This document shows, piece by piece, positions 7,233 through 13,137 of a DNA stretch of 25,881 bases (the stretch's first letter is position 1; each line of letters opens with the position of its first letter). The notes below the pieces were generated by a model. That model was not told the origin of the DNA and searched no databases. It saw only the letters and a list, made by a program, of their open reading frames with translations. The position numbers were made by a program, and so were the translations under genes. Source of the DNA: a virus; the IMG/VR virus record IMGVR_UViG_3300032307_000340, positions 1 through 25,881 of that record; one strand, 5' to 3'.

Positions 7233-7939
7233 AACTCAGTGAAAAAATTACCATCGTAGTTCCTTGTAAAAATGAAGAGAATTACATAGCGCATCTGTTA
7301 ATGCACCTACGCCAGCAAGGCATAGGCAAAACTAGAATTATTATTGCAGATTGTTCTACAGACAAAACACGAGAAGTTATAGAGATAATGAAAGGTGAGT
7401 TGAATGTAGAAGTTATCGAAGGCGGACCTGTATCTCTTGCAAAGAACCGTGGTGCCAAATTAGTTACCACCCCCTACATTCTTTTCATTGACAGCGATGT
7501 ACGTTTCTTCAAAGATACTGTTATACAAGATGCAGTCCGTGAAATAGAAACACATAATTTAGATTTAATTGGTCTGAACGCTCGTTGCTATGACAAAAAC
7601 ATTGTGGCACAAATTGGATTTAGTATTTTTAATATAATAAACAATGTTCTAAAGTACTTTAGTCCGTTTGCTGTTGGGGCATTTATGCTGACCCGCAGAG
7701 ATCGTTTTGAAGAATACGGAGGCTTTCCTGAAAAGTTTTCCACAAGCGAAGATTTCTTCTTGTCCCGTCAATACAGCCCTAAAAAGTTTAGAATACTTAA
7801 TCATCACTTTGGACAGGACAGTAGACGTTTTAAAAAGATGGGATACTTTGGTATGGCGGCATATCTCATTAAGAACTTCATTAACCGCAATAACAAAGAG
7901 TATTGGGATAATTTAGATTCATCTAAGTATTGGAGTTGA
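7229..7939 (+). CDS. Family 2 glycosyltransferase
   Basis: The 236-residue protein has the GT-A fold signature. ITIVVPCKNEE opens the nucleotide-binding domain, IIIADCSTDKT follows at about residue 38, and the metal-binding DSD sits in LFIDSDVRF near residue 87. A later SEDFFLSRQ resembles the catalytic ED motif. A hydrophobic stretch near 127-150 (IGFSIFNIINN...FSPFAVGAFML) may anchor it to the membrane. It would transfer a sugar from a nucleotide donor. AGGGAAAG precedes the ATG, which overlaps the LpxH-like gene by 4 bases. A host-surface modification role (for example blocking other phages) is inference. Confidence 0.88.
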   Translation: MKLSEKITIVVPCKNEENYIAHLLMHLRQQGIGKTRIIIADCSTDKTREVIEIMKGELNVEVIEGGPVSLAKNRGAKLVTTPYILFIDSDVRFFKDTVIQDAVREIETHNLDLIGLNARCYDKNIVAQIGFSIFNIINNVLKYFSPFAVGAFMLTRRDRFEEYGGFPEKFSTSEDFFLSRQYSPKKFRILNHHFGQDSRRFKKMGYFGMAAYLIKNFINRNNKEYWDNLDSSKYWS

Positions 7940-8100
7940 AATCGGGTACAAGATAAGGTATCGCTGGAATTCGTAACCAGCATCTAACACTAGACATCTT
8001 TAATGATTTTCAGTATGTATTTTATGGTAGTTTTCCCGTATAATGTTTATAAGTACTAATGCAAGACAAGTACTTATTTTGTTAACAAAGGAGAATTACT
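7940..8100 (+). promoter_or_regulatory. Leader and promoter region of pqqA
   Basis: A TATAAT lies at 8039-8044 with no good -35. Just after it AAGTACT (8051-8057) pairs with AGTACTT (8069-8075) to form a 7-bp hairpin at about the 5' end of the message. AAAGGAG (8087-8093) lies 7 bases before the ATG at 8101. Upstream, GCTGG/CCAGC near 7964-7982 forms a small stem after the glycosyltransferase gene. Confidence 0.55.
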
Positions 8101-8172
8101 ATGTGGACTAAACCAGAAGCAACAGAAATGCGTTTCGGTTTCGAAGTTACAATGTACGTAGCGAACCGTTAA
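8101..8172 (+). CDS. pqqA: PqqA, pyrroloquinoline quinone precursor peptide
   Basis: The 23-residue product begins MWTKP and ends GFEVTMYVANR. Length, the opening MWxKP and the Glu15-x-x-x-Tyr19 pair match the enterobacterial type of PqqA, which is also 23 residues. In known PQQ synthesis PqqE, with PqqD as carrier, cross-links that Glu and Tyr, after which the peptide is trimmed and oxidised to the redox cofactor PQQ. AAAGGAG precedes the ATG by 7 bases, a promoter-like region lies upstream and a strong terminator follows, so it is expressed alone. No pqqB, C, D or E lies in the window, so maturation would use host enzymes. Confidence 0.9.
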   Translation: MWTKPEATEMRFGFEVTMYVANR

Positions 8173-8189
8173 TATCAAATAGTAAGTCT

Positions 8190-8219
8190 AAAACCGTTGT
8201 ATTTTTACAACGGTTTTTT
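8190..8219 (+). terminator. Strong intrinsic terminator after pqqA
   Basis: AAACCGTTGTA (8191-8201) pairs over 11 bp with TACAACGGTTT (8206-8216) around a TTTT loop, and T residues run to 8219. It isolates pqqA as a single-gene transcript. Confidence 0.9.
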
Positions 8220-8224
8220 ATTGG

Positions 8225-8254
8225 TTGACAAAACCAGAATACTGATGTTATACT
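8225..8254 (+). promoter_or_regulatory. Sigma70-type promoter for the small zinc-protein block
   Basis: TTGACA (8225-8230) and TATACT (8249-8254) are separated by 18 bases, or 17 if TTATAC is the -10. The start would be near 8261, giving a leader of about 25 bases with GAAAGG before the ATG at 8286. Confidence 0.75.
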
Positions 8255-8285
8255 GTTAGCATAGCAGATAAAGAAAGGTTAACTA

Positions 8286-8621
8286 ATGGAAGCGTTAAAA
8301 GAAATAACAGATTGGGGCGATCACAAAGCACCAAATCACACATATCTTTTGGACGGCACCACTTTGGTTGCTTACATTAAGCAAGGAGAGAAAGAACCTT
8401 TCTTTTTTAAAAACGGTATCAAAAATTTTAGCAAGAGTGGACGCAAGTTTGTTAAAGCAGACAAACAACTATTTGGCTCAACTGCAAAAAGCAATTTGAT
8501 TGAGGTTAACGGATCCAAAGGTAATGTTTACTTTGTGGATAAAGAAACAAAAACTTGTACATGTCCTGGATTTACTTTCCGTGGCACGTGCAAACACATA
8601 GGAGAAGTTTGTGGTAACTAG
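8286..8621 (+). CDS. SWIM zinc-finger-like protein
   Basis: The 111-residue protein ends in a SWIM-type motif: Cys91-x-Cys93, then Cys102-x-His104 in the segment CTCPGFTFRGTCKH. The preceding strand VYFVDKETKT fits the usual lead-in. SWIM fingers bind DNA or proteins. The N-terminal 60 residues resemble nothing I know. It heads a compact block of small genes and overlaps the next gene by 11 bases. The role is unknown. Confidence 0.75.
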   Translation: MEALKEITDWGDHKAPNHTYLLDGTTLVAYIKQGEKEPFFFKNGIKNFSKSGRKFVKADKQLFGSTAKSNLIEVNGSKGNVYFVDKETKTCTCPGFTFRGTCKHIGEVCGN

Positions 8622-8832
8622 AATTCGTGAAGTAGTAGTAACAAATAAATGTCAATGTCGCCTATGTGAAGACATTATTGAAAGTAAGAACAGGCACGAC
8701 TTCGTTCGTTGTAAGTGCGGAGAAATTTTTACCGATGGCGGTAAATCTTACATTCGTCGTGGTGCCAGTGATCTTAACAACATAATTGATATGAGTGAAA
8801 CTTATGAAGAAGAATATGAAAGTGAATGGTAA
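8611..8832 (+). CDS. Small zinc-ribbon-like protein (DUF7695-like)
   Basis: A 73-residue protein with Cys16-x-x-Cys19 (CRLC) and Cys34-x-Cys36 (CKCG), joined by IIESKNRHDF and followed by DGGKSYIRRG. This order is familiar from a small conserved family seen in phages and bacteria whose function is not known. The start is GTG, supported by GGAG at 8601-8604, 6 bases upstream; no ATG precedes the motif. The tail is strongly acidic (EEEYESEW). Confidence 0.75.
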   Translation: MVTRIREVVVTNKCQCRLCEDIIESKNRHDFVRCKCGEIFTDGGKSYIRRGASDLNNIIDMSETYEEEYESEW

Positions 8833-8841
8833 TAATTAAGG

Positions 8842-9066
8842 ATGTATAAAGTAATAGGAAAAGAAGAAACCTTTAAGGTTCTTACACTGGCTGAAGCAAT
8901 GAATCTTGCTAAACATATGAATGAGTTTGTAACTATCAAAGGTTTAGAATTTGAGATAGTGGGTAAGTTTGGTGTAGACTCAGTGGAAAATGGTAAGACC
9001 CCAGATGGTGTTGCTTATACGTGGAATAAAACATCACGCATTGGCGCAACGAAAAGACGACAATGA
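8842..9066 (+). CDS. Conserved phage protein of unknown function
   Basis: A 74-residue protein. The central part (LAEAMNLAKHMNEFVTIKG, then EFEIVGKFGVDS) and the end (GKTPDGVAYTWNKTSRIG) have the look of a small protein common in T4-like phages, but I can assign no role. AAGG lies immediately before the ATG, too close for a normal ribosome site, so a start at the internal Met20 is possible. The gene ends in an ATGA overlap with the next. Confidence 0.65.
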   Translation: MYKVIGKEETFKVLTLAEAMNLAKHMNEFVTIKGLEFEIVGKFGVDSVENGKTPDGVAYTWNKTSRIGATKRRQ

Positions 9067-9290
9067 TAGATTCTATTGTACCAATTACAACATTTGATCG
9101 CAGTTTCACTGGAGTGATGCCAACTGGTAGTATAGGCAGGGGTGTTGTACATCAAGAAACTGTACAAGTAACTGCCTATCCAGACGGTGCCACAGTTACA
9201 CGAATCTATCACAACAGTATTGAAGTTTACGATAATCGGGGAGTTGTAACTAAACACAATCTTCCTAATCAAATAGATATAATGGTCTAG
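9063..9290 (+). CDS. Hypothetical protein
   Basis: A 75-residue, mostly beta-type protein with no motif I recognise. Repeated turns such as PDGATVTRIYHNSIEVYDNRG suggest a small beta sheet. It overlaps the preceding gene by 4 bases (ATGA) and the following gene starts 10 bases later, so it belongs to the same unit. Confidence 0.6.
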   Translation: MIDSIVPITTFDRSFTGVMPTGSIGRGVVHQETVQVTAYPDGATVTRIYHNSIEVYDNRGVVTKHNLPNQIDIMV

Positions 9291-9299
9291 GAGAATATT

Positions 9300-9770
9300 A
9301 TGCCTTGGATTGAAAACGTAGCGGCTGATGATATCCCAAAAAGATTCCATCATGAAGCCGGAGAGAATAGTATGCTGATCAGCATTACTGATCCTGCTAG
9401 CTGGCGTCCTACTCCTGCCCATAAGTTCAAAGAGATTCATAACTTTGAATTTTTGGATGTAGAGGAAAAAGATCAAGTTTTGGAAGAAGCAATGAAGTGC
9501 AGTCAAGAGCAAGCCAACGAACTTGTCCGTTTGCTACAACACGCATTGGAAAATCGAATGAATGTTGTGGTACACTGCTTTGCTGGCATCTGCCGGTCTG
9601 GAGCAGTTTGTGAAGTTGGTGTAATGTTGGGCTTCCAAGACACTGGTCGCTTTCGCAGTCCAAACCTTTTGGTTAAACACCGCATGATGAAGGCTCTGGG
9701 TTGGACTTATGATGCAGATGAAAAACCTAATATTGACGATTGGCGAACTATGAGACCCATTGGGGACTGA
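9300..9770 (+). CDS. Tyrosine/dual-specificity phosphatase-like protein
   Basis: The 156-residue protein carries the HCx5RS signature of cysteine-based phosphatases in VVVHCFAGICRSGA. Cys93 would be the nucleophile and Arg99 would bind phosphate. An upstream Asp (for example in FLDVEE) could be the general acid but is not certain. Compact family members act on phosphotyrosine, phosphoserine/threonine, RNA caps or inositol phosphates. AGGAG lies 8 bases before the ATG. It is the last gene of its block, followed by the promoter of the tRNA-like RNA. Confidence 0.8.
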   Translation: MPWIENVAADDIPKRFHHEAGENSMLISITDPASWRPTPAHKFKEIHNFEFLDVEEKDQVLEEAMKCSQEQANELVRLLQHALENRMNVVVHCFAGICRSGAVCEVGVMLGFQDTGRFRSPNLLVKHRMMKALGWTYDADEKPNIDDWRTMRPIGD

Positions 9771-9784
9771 TTTTATCAATATGG

Positions 9785-9812
9785 TTGACAAAGTTCTAAA
9801 AGGTAGTATAAT
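9785..9812 (+). promoter_or_regulatory. Sigma70-type promoter placed exactly before a tRNA-like RNA
   Basis: TTGACA (9785-9790) and TATAAT (9807-9812) are both perfect, with a 16-base spacer. The expected start is about 9819-9820, the first base of the closing stem of the RNA at 9820-9926. Confidence 0.8.
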
Positions 9813-9819
9813 TATATAT

Positions 9820-9926
9820 GTGGCCGTGAGCAAATAGGAAAAGCTCCAAGCTCGCTGGGAAGCGATGCTATGGGTCGGGCAACGTCTTAGACAACGCCCT
9901 TGGAGGTTCAAACCCTCCCGGCCACA
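9820..9926 (+). ncRNA. tRNA-like RNA with a GNRA hairpin in place of an anticodon arm
   Basis: GTGGCCG (9820-9826) pairs perfectly with CGGCCAC (9919-9925). A D-like stem GAGC/GCTC follows, and a perfect T arm GGAGG-TTCAAAC-CCTCC precedes the 3' strand. In the anticodon position TCGCT-GGGA-AGCGA forms a 5-bp stem with a GNRA tetraloop, extended by AGC/GCT. A fourth arm GGGC...GCCC carries an AAC/AAC internal loop and GTC-TTA-GAC at its tip. No 7-base anticodon loop was found. CCA is not encoded; ATATTTTT follows. It has its own promoter. It may be a tRNA mimic, with a bacterial Y-RNA-like or T4-type stable RNA as possible parallels. Confidence 0.65.
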
Positions 9927-9953
9927 TATTTTTAACACACACAGGTATTTAAA

Positions 9954-10292
9954 ATGAAAATTTTAGCAATTTTGACCACCATGGTTTTTGCAACAAATGC
10001 TCTAGCCTATGAAGAATCCAATATCCCGTCAGATCAACTGTTTGACTTTACCAAACGCATCACTAGTAGCACACAAGTTAGTATCGAAACTGCCAGTAAT
10101 GTCAAAGAAGCATGTGACAAAAAGGCAATGTCTTACCAAATTAAGCCAAATTATGTTAACCCTATGGCATGTAGCTTTTGGACTAAGAATTATTGCGTGA
10201 TTATTGTTGGAGAGAAGACAAGCCTAGACACTTTAGGGCACGAAATTAGGCATTGTTTTCAAGGGCATTGGCACAAATGGGTATCAAAATAA
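9954..10292 (+). CDS. Secreted HExxH metallopeptidase-like protein
   Basis: The 112-residue protein begins with a clear signal peptide, MKILAILTTMVFATNALA, with cleavage likely after Ala18. Near the C-terminus LGHEIRHCF contains a zincin-type HExxH (His96, Glu97, His100), followed by His105 and His107 that could supply a third ligand. Four cysteines in the mature part could form disulfides. It would act in the periplasm, for example on cell-wall peptides at lysis or on a host envelope protein, but that is inference. It is short for a peptidase and could be a minimal or inactive form. Confidence 0.65.
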   Translation: MKILAILTTMVFATNALAYEESNIPSDQLFDFTKRITSSTQVSIETASNVKEACDKKAMSYQIKPNYVNPMACSFWTKNYCVIIVGEKTSLDTLGHEIRHCFQGHWHKWVSK

Positions 10293-10297
10293 GCTAG

Positions 10298-10332
10298 AAT
10301 TTGACTTAGATTTGGGTAAATATAGTCAAATT
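10298..10332 (+). promoter_or_regulatory. 9-bp inverted repeat upstream of the ClpP-like gene
   Basis: AATTTGACT (10298-10306) pairs with AGTCAAATT (10324-10332) around 17 bases. It ends 13 bases before the ATG at 10346. The left arm holds TTGACT but no -10 lies at the right distance, so a control hairpin or operator is more likely than a promoter. Confidence 0.4.
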
Positions 10333-10345
10333 AACAGCGGAACCT

Positions 10346-10936
10346 ATGAGCAAGTCACAAGCACAAACATCCAATCACGACAGCGAAACACTAATAGACT
10401 TATTCTTACAGGACAAAAGTGTCCATTTCCTAACTGGGGAAATTGAAGATGAGAATATTACCAAAACCATAAAATGGATTGTTTACGAAAATTTTAATTC
10501 GCAAGATCAATCCAAGTTATTAACCCTGTATATCAATAGCACTGGGGGCAGTCTTTACGATGCACTTGCTCTAATTGATATTATGAAAGCCAGCGTTCGT
10601 CCAATTAGAACTATTGCTGTGGGCAGTATCATGAGTGCGGCTTTTTTAATTTTTGTATCAGGAATCAAAGGACACAGAATTGTGTCAGAAAACTGTGGCA
10701 TAATGTGCCACCAATTTAGCGATAGTACCGACGATGCCAAATATCATGACATAAGAGCTGGGCTCAAAGAAGCTGATCTTTGTAATGAAAGAATGCTGTC
10801 AGTATTACGTTCAGCAAGTGGTATGAACAATACCAACATCAAAAAGAAGTTACTCAATTCAACTGATGTTTATCTAACTGCTCAAGAGTTAGTTGATATT
10901 GGGCTAGCTGACAAAATATTAGAAAAAAGAACTTGA
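10346..10936 (+). CDS. ClpP-like serine protease
   Basis: The 196-residue protein has the ClpP fold order. INSTGGSLYDALALIDIM provides the oxyanion Gly pair, GSIMSAAF holds Ser97, IMCHQFS holds His122, and Asp174 in NSTDVYLTAQELVDIGLAD completes the triad. In typical ClpP the serine motif is GxAASMG, so this is a divergent member. It may serve as a head-maturation-type phage protease or as a peptidase working with host ClpX or ClpA. The phage also encodes a tmRNA tag ending YALAA, the kind of degron read by ClpXP, which makes a link worth testing. The stop is at the edge of the next promoter. Confidence 0.85.
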   Translation: MSKSQAQTSNHDSETLIDLFLQDKSVHFLTGEIEDENITKTIKWIVYENFNSQDQSKLLTLYINSTGGSLYDALALIDIMKASVRPIRTIAVGSIMSAAFLIFVSGIKGHRIVSENCGIMCHQFSDSTDDAKYHDIRAGLKEADLCNERMLSVLRSASGMNNTNIKKKLLNSTDVYLTAQELVDIGLADKILEKRT

Positions 10937-10961
10937 CTTCGTTCACTCATTCAGTTATAAT
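10933..10961 (+). promoter_or_regulatory. Sigma70-type promoter of the 260-nt RNA
   Basis: TTGACT (10933-10938) and TATAAT (10956-10961) are separated by 17 bases. The start would be near 10968. The -35 overlaps the stop codon of the ClpP-like gene. Confidence 0.8.
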
Positions 10962-10967
10962 TAAATT

Positions 10968-11225
10968 TGACAGTAAGGGAAACTGAACTGTCCGGCAAGG
11001 TAAAGAGGAGATGAGGAATAGCATACAGTTAACGAGTTAAATCGTTTACTGAACATTGCCCTGATGAGGCTCCGTAACCAAGTGCTCTAGGATAATTCAA
11101 GCGAAAGCTCTGTTCATTGTTACCTAGAAAAATTTGGTTTCTTGTATGTTGAAAGTTGTAAGCGAAGGTTAATCACTGGAACGAATTGTCAATTGCATAT
11201 TGTCCAGCTATTTGCTTACCTTTTT
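10968..11225 (+). ncRNA. Structured non-coding RNA, about 258 nt, family unknown
   Basis: The stretch has no reading frame but has a clean promoter and a terminator-like end. Stems seen: CAGT/ACTG near 10971-10985; CAGTTAACG (11026-11034) with CGTTTACTG (11043-11051), eight of nine pairs; GTAAGCGAA (11158-11166) with TTTGCTTAC (11211-11219), enclosing CTGGA/TCCAG. It does not show the conserved core of RNase P RNA and has no T arm, so it is not tRNA-like. It could be a trans-acting RNA or a long leader of the omega-like gene that starts at 11261. Confidence 0.6.
11158..11225 (+). terminator. Terminator-like hairpin ending the 260-nt RNA
   Basis: A 9-bp stem GTAAGCGAA/TTTGCTTAC (one G-U) is followed by CTTTTT at 11220-11225. 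The long inner part carries a second 5-bp stem (11176-11180 with 11203-11207). If it works only partly, read-through would feed the omega-like gene. Confidence 0.55.
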
Positions 11226-11260
11226 ACTGAACCGTCTTAAACATAACGATAGGTATATAA

Positions 11261-11500
11261 ATGAAATCAAAATTTGAAAGCCGTGGTCCATCTCTTGACA
11301 TGGACTCTTGTGTAGTTAACTCAGGCGGAAATAGATTCAATATGGTTTTAATTGGCGCTGTGCGAGCTAAAGAAATTAAAAGACAGAATTCACATAGTGA
11401 TCGATTTGATCACACGCACCCTGTAGTCACTGCTTTACTAGAAATCCAAGAAGGCAAGATTGGTATGGAACAGCTTGACAAAATTCCTAAGAAAAAGTAA
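11261..11500 (+). CDS. RNA polymerase omega subunit-like protein
   Basis: The 79-residue protein matches the core of RpoZ. GNRFNMVLIGAVRAKEI (23-39) corresponds to the conserved NRFxLVxxAxxRAR helix, and VVTALLEIQEGKI (55-67) to the VxxALxEIxEGxI segment. In bacteria omega clamps the C-terminal tail of beta-prime and aids RNA polymerase assembly and its response to ppGpp. A phage copy could replace host omega and retune the enzyme; that is inference. The N-terminus (DMDSCVVNS) differs from the usual bacterial start. AGG lies before the ATG, downstream of the structured RNA. Confidence 0.85.
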   Translation: MKSKFESRGPSLDMDSCVVNSGGNRFNMVLIGAVRAKEIKRQNSHSDRFDHTHPVVTALLEIQEGKIGMEQLDKIPKKK

Positions 11501-11523
11501 ACTGTAAGAACAAAGGAAACAAC

Positions 11524-12096
11524 ATGAACATCACACTTCGAAAAGCAAGTGCCCTGCAAAATGCTATTGCAGAAGCTATCAAGCAAATTAAAATTCAAAC
11601 ATCAGTTACTATTAACGAGTTTGAAGTGTTAGAAACAAAATTGAATGACGCAAACAAAGAGTTGTTTGCCAACGACAAACGCAGAAGCGATTTGCTAGTA
11701 GCACAATTTAGCATTCGAGGTCTTGTTGGTTCTGCAAATGCAACCAGCGGTGTTGATGCCAAACTAACGCAAGCCGCTTACATTGATAAACGAATTGCAC
11801 AACTAGCAGACATTGTTAGCAGTGACAAACAAACTTCTATTGATGTTATCAAAGGTAAGTTGGAAAAGATCCGCAACCGTAAGGAAGAAAGCCGTGCTAG
11901 CCTGTATGGTCGTGAAGATGATGTAACGACTGCTGTTCAAACTTCTGAACAATTAGATGCAGTGAAGACTTTGGTTCAGGATCTCAAAAAACAAAAACAA
12001 AAACTTAACGATGAAATTCTTGAGTTGAATGTTAGGACCGAAATTGCATTGACTAATGATGTAGTTGATATCCTTAAGAAGGAAAATCTTCTTTGA
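11524..12096 (+). CDS. Coiled-coil protein of unknown function
   Basis: The 190-residue protein is strongly helical, with heptad-like spacing in three stretches (about 8-55, 105-125 and 140-190) rich in Lys, Glu, Leu and Ala. A Gly/Ser-rich turn near 65-80 (RGLVGSANATSGVDAK) could let it fold into a hairpin. I recognise no family. AAAGG lies 8 bases before the ATG. Its TGA overlaps the TTG start of the deaminase gene. Confidence 0.7.
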   Translation: MNITLRKASALQNAIAEAIKQIKIQTSVTINEFEVLETKLNDANKELFANDKRRSDLLVAQFSIRGLVGSANATSGVDAKLTQAAYIDKRIAQLADIVSSDKQTSIDVIKGKLEKIRNRKEESRASLYGREDDVTTAVQTSEQLDAVKTLVQDLKKQKQKLNDEILELNVRTEIALTNDVVDILKKENLL

Positions 12097-12539
12097 TAAA
12101 AGAAAAGTTTTTGCAAGCCTATATGGATGTTGCTGATAGGTTTGCCAAACTTAGTCATGCACGTAGACTTCATGTGGGTGCTATTGTAGTCAAAGATGAT
12201 CGCATCATTAGTATTGGCTATAATGGTATGCCGGCTGGATGGGATAACAACTGCGAAGACATTATCCAACATTCAGACGATACAACTTCTCTAAAAACTA
12301 AACCAGAGGTACTTCATGCGGAAACTAATGCAATCGCTAAACTTGCACGATCGAGTGACAGTGGCTTGGATGCTGATATTTTTATTACTCATGCTCCTTG
12401 TTTAGACTGTGCCAAACTAATATATCAAAGTGGAATTAAAAGAGTATTCTATCGAGATAGCTATCGTAATACTGACGGTATTGCGTTTTTAGAAAAATCC
12501 AATATAACAGTTATTCAAATTGAAAAGGAAGAAAAATGA
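12093..12539 (+). CDS. dCMP deaminase
   Basis: The 148-residue protein has the zinc signature of the family: HAE (His75, Ala76, Glu77) and PCLDC with Cys103 and Cys106. SIGYNGMPAGWDNNCED before it is typical of phage and bacterial dCMP deaminases, which convert dCMP to dUMP for dTMP synthesis. The start is a TTG overlapping the previous stop (TTGA), with GAAGG upstream. It is shorter than T4 gene cd product (193 residues). The role in dNTP balance fits NrdA, NrdB and DHFR in the same window. Confidence 0.93.
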   Translation: MIKEKFLQAYMDVADRFAKLSHARRLHVGAIVVKDDRIISIGYNGMPAGWDNNCEDIIQHSDDTTSLKTKPEVLHAETNAIAKLARSSDSGLDADIFITHAPCLDCAKLIYQSGIKRVFYRDSYRNTDGIAFLEKSNITVIQIEKEEK

Positions 12540-12709
12540 AACCAACATCAAATTATCGTATGAGCGGCATGACCAAAGCGAGTCTAGCTTTGGGTACATT
12601 TAAAGATGCGCATCAAAAAGGCGCATGGAAACGTGCTATGATTCAAGCAGAGTTAGCCGCACAAGTGAAACCTGCTCGTGATAAAGGTAATAGAAAAAAT
12701 AATGATTAA
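12536..12709 (+). CDS. Small basic protein of unknown function
   Basis: A 57-residue frame starting in an ATGA overlap with the deaminase stop, with AAGGAAG upstream. The product is basic, with a predicted helix AHQKGAWKRAMIQAELAAQV and a lysine/asparagine tail. No family is recognised. Position and overlap support translation. Confidence 0.7.
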   Translation: MKPTSNYRMSGMTKASLALGTFKDAHQKGAWKRAMIQAELAAQVKPARDKGNRKNND

Positions 12710-12736
12710 ATAAGTTTATCCACAAAGGTAAACTGA

Positions 12737-12865
12737 TATAATCAGTTGCTAGGGTGAAAGGCCCTACAGGTCTAGACGCAGGACATTGTTGTGGGTGCGT
12801 CAAAAGAGTTGTTTATACAGAATTTGTAAAAACAATATTATGTTAATTTAAGGAAAGAACGTAAA
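12737..12865 (+). promoter_or_regulatory. Promoter and structured leader of the cold-shock gene
   Basis: A TATAAT at 12737-12742 has only a weak -35. The leader would be about 115 bases and contains two clear hairpins, TAGGG/CCCTA (12750-12754 with 12762-12766) and GACGCA/TGCGTC (12775-12780 with 12796-12801). Long folded leaders are known in bacterial cspA genes, where they respond to temperature. AAGGAAAG precedes the ATG. Confidence 0.55.
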
Positions 12866-13069
12866 ATGGTAACAGGAAAAGTAAAATGGTTTAACGATGC
12901 CAAAGGTTTTGGATTCATTACACCGGACAATGGCGGAGCAGACCTTTTTGCTCATTTCTCTCAGATCAATTCAAGTGGTTTCAAAACACTGCAAGAAGGT
13001 CAGAGTGTAAGATTTGAAATCACGATGGGTATGAAAGGTGAGCAGGCTAGTAACATTCAGCCAGCTTAA
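12866..13069 (+). CDS. Cold-shock-domain protein (CspA-like)
   Basis: A 67-residue protein that is one cold-shock domain. [11 protein letters not shown] opens it, KGFGFI is RNP1, and DLFAHFSQI contains RNP2. The order and length match bacterial CspA proteins, which bind single-stranded RNA and DNA and melt RNA structure. It lies directly before the acceptor piece of the tmRNA, with only a few bases between its stop and that RNA, so the two may share a transcript. Confidence 0.93.
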   Translation: MVTGKVKWFNDAKGFGFITPDNGGADLFAHFSQINSSGFKTLQEGQSVRFEITMGMKGEQASNIQPA

Positions 13070-13072
13070 AGA

Positions 13073-13137
13073 ATAGTTGTAATCCCTTCAAAGCGAAGGA
13101 CTCTTGGACGCGGGTTCGACTCCCGCCTGGTCCACCA
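13073..13137 (+). ncRNA. ssrA: tmRNA acceptor piece (permuted ssrA, 3' tRNA-like half)
   Basis: CCTTC/GAAGG forms a hairpin at 13085-13099. It is followed by GGACGCGGGTTCGACTCCCG, the conserved tmRNA T-arm region, then CTGGTCC-A-CCA. The 3' strand CTGGTCC (13127-13133) pairs perfectly with GGGCCAG at 13227-13233, which lies downstream instead of upstream. The gene is therefore circularly permuted. The 3:70 pair is G-U, the alanine identity element. The exact 5' end is not certain. Confidence 0.9.

Noticed and set aside
9820-9926. An ordinary tRNA-Leu with anticodon TAG (CTTAGAC)
   Set aside because: The bases flanking that heptamer do not pair as an anticodon stem. They pair instead as part of GGGC-AAC-GTC/GAC-AAC-GCCC with a 3-base tip.
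11060-11110. Hammerhead ribozyme suggested by CTGATGAG and CGAAAG
   Set aside because: Stem II would be only about three pairs around a long loop, and no stem III or cleavage triplet could be placed upstream.
10968-11225. RNase P RNA or 6S RNA
   Set aside because: The conserved RNase P words around the P4 helix are absent, and no long single hairpin with central bulge like 6S is seen.
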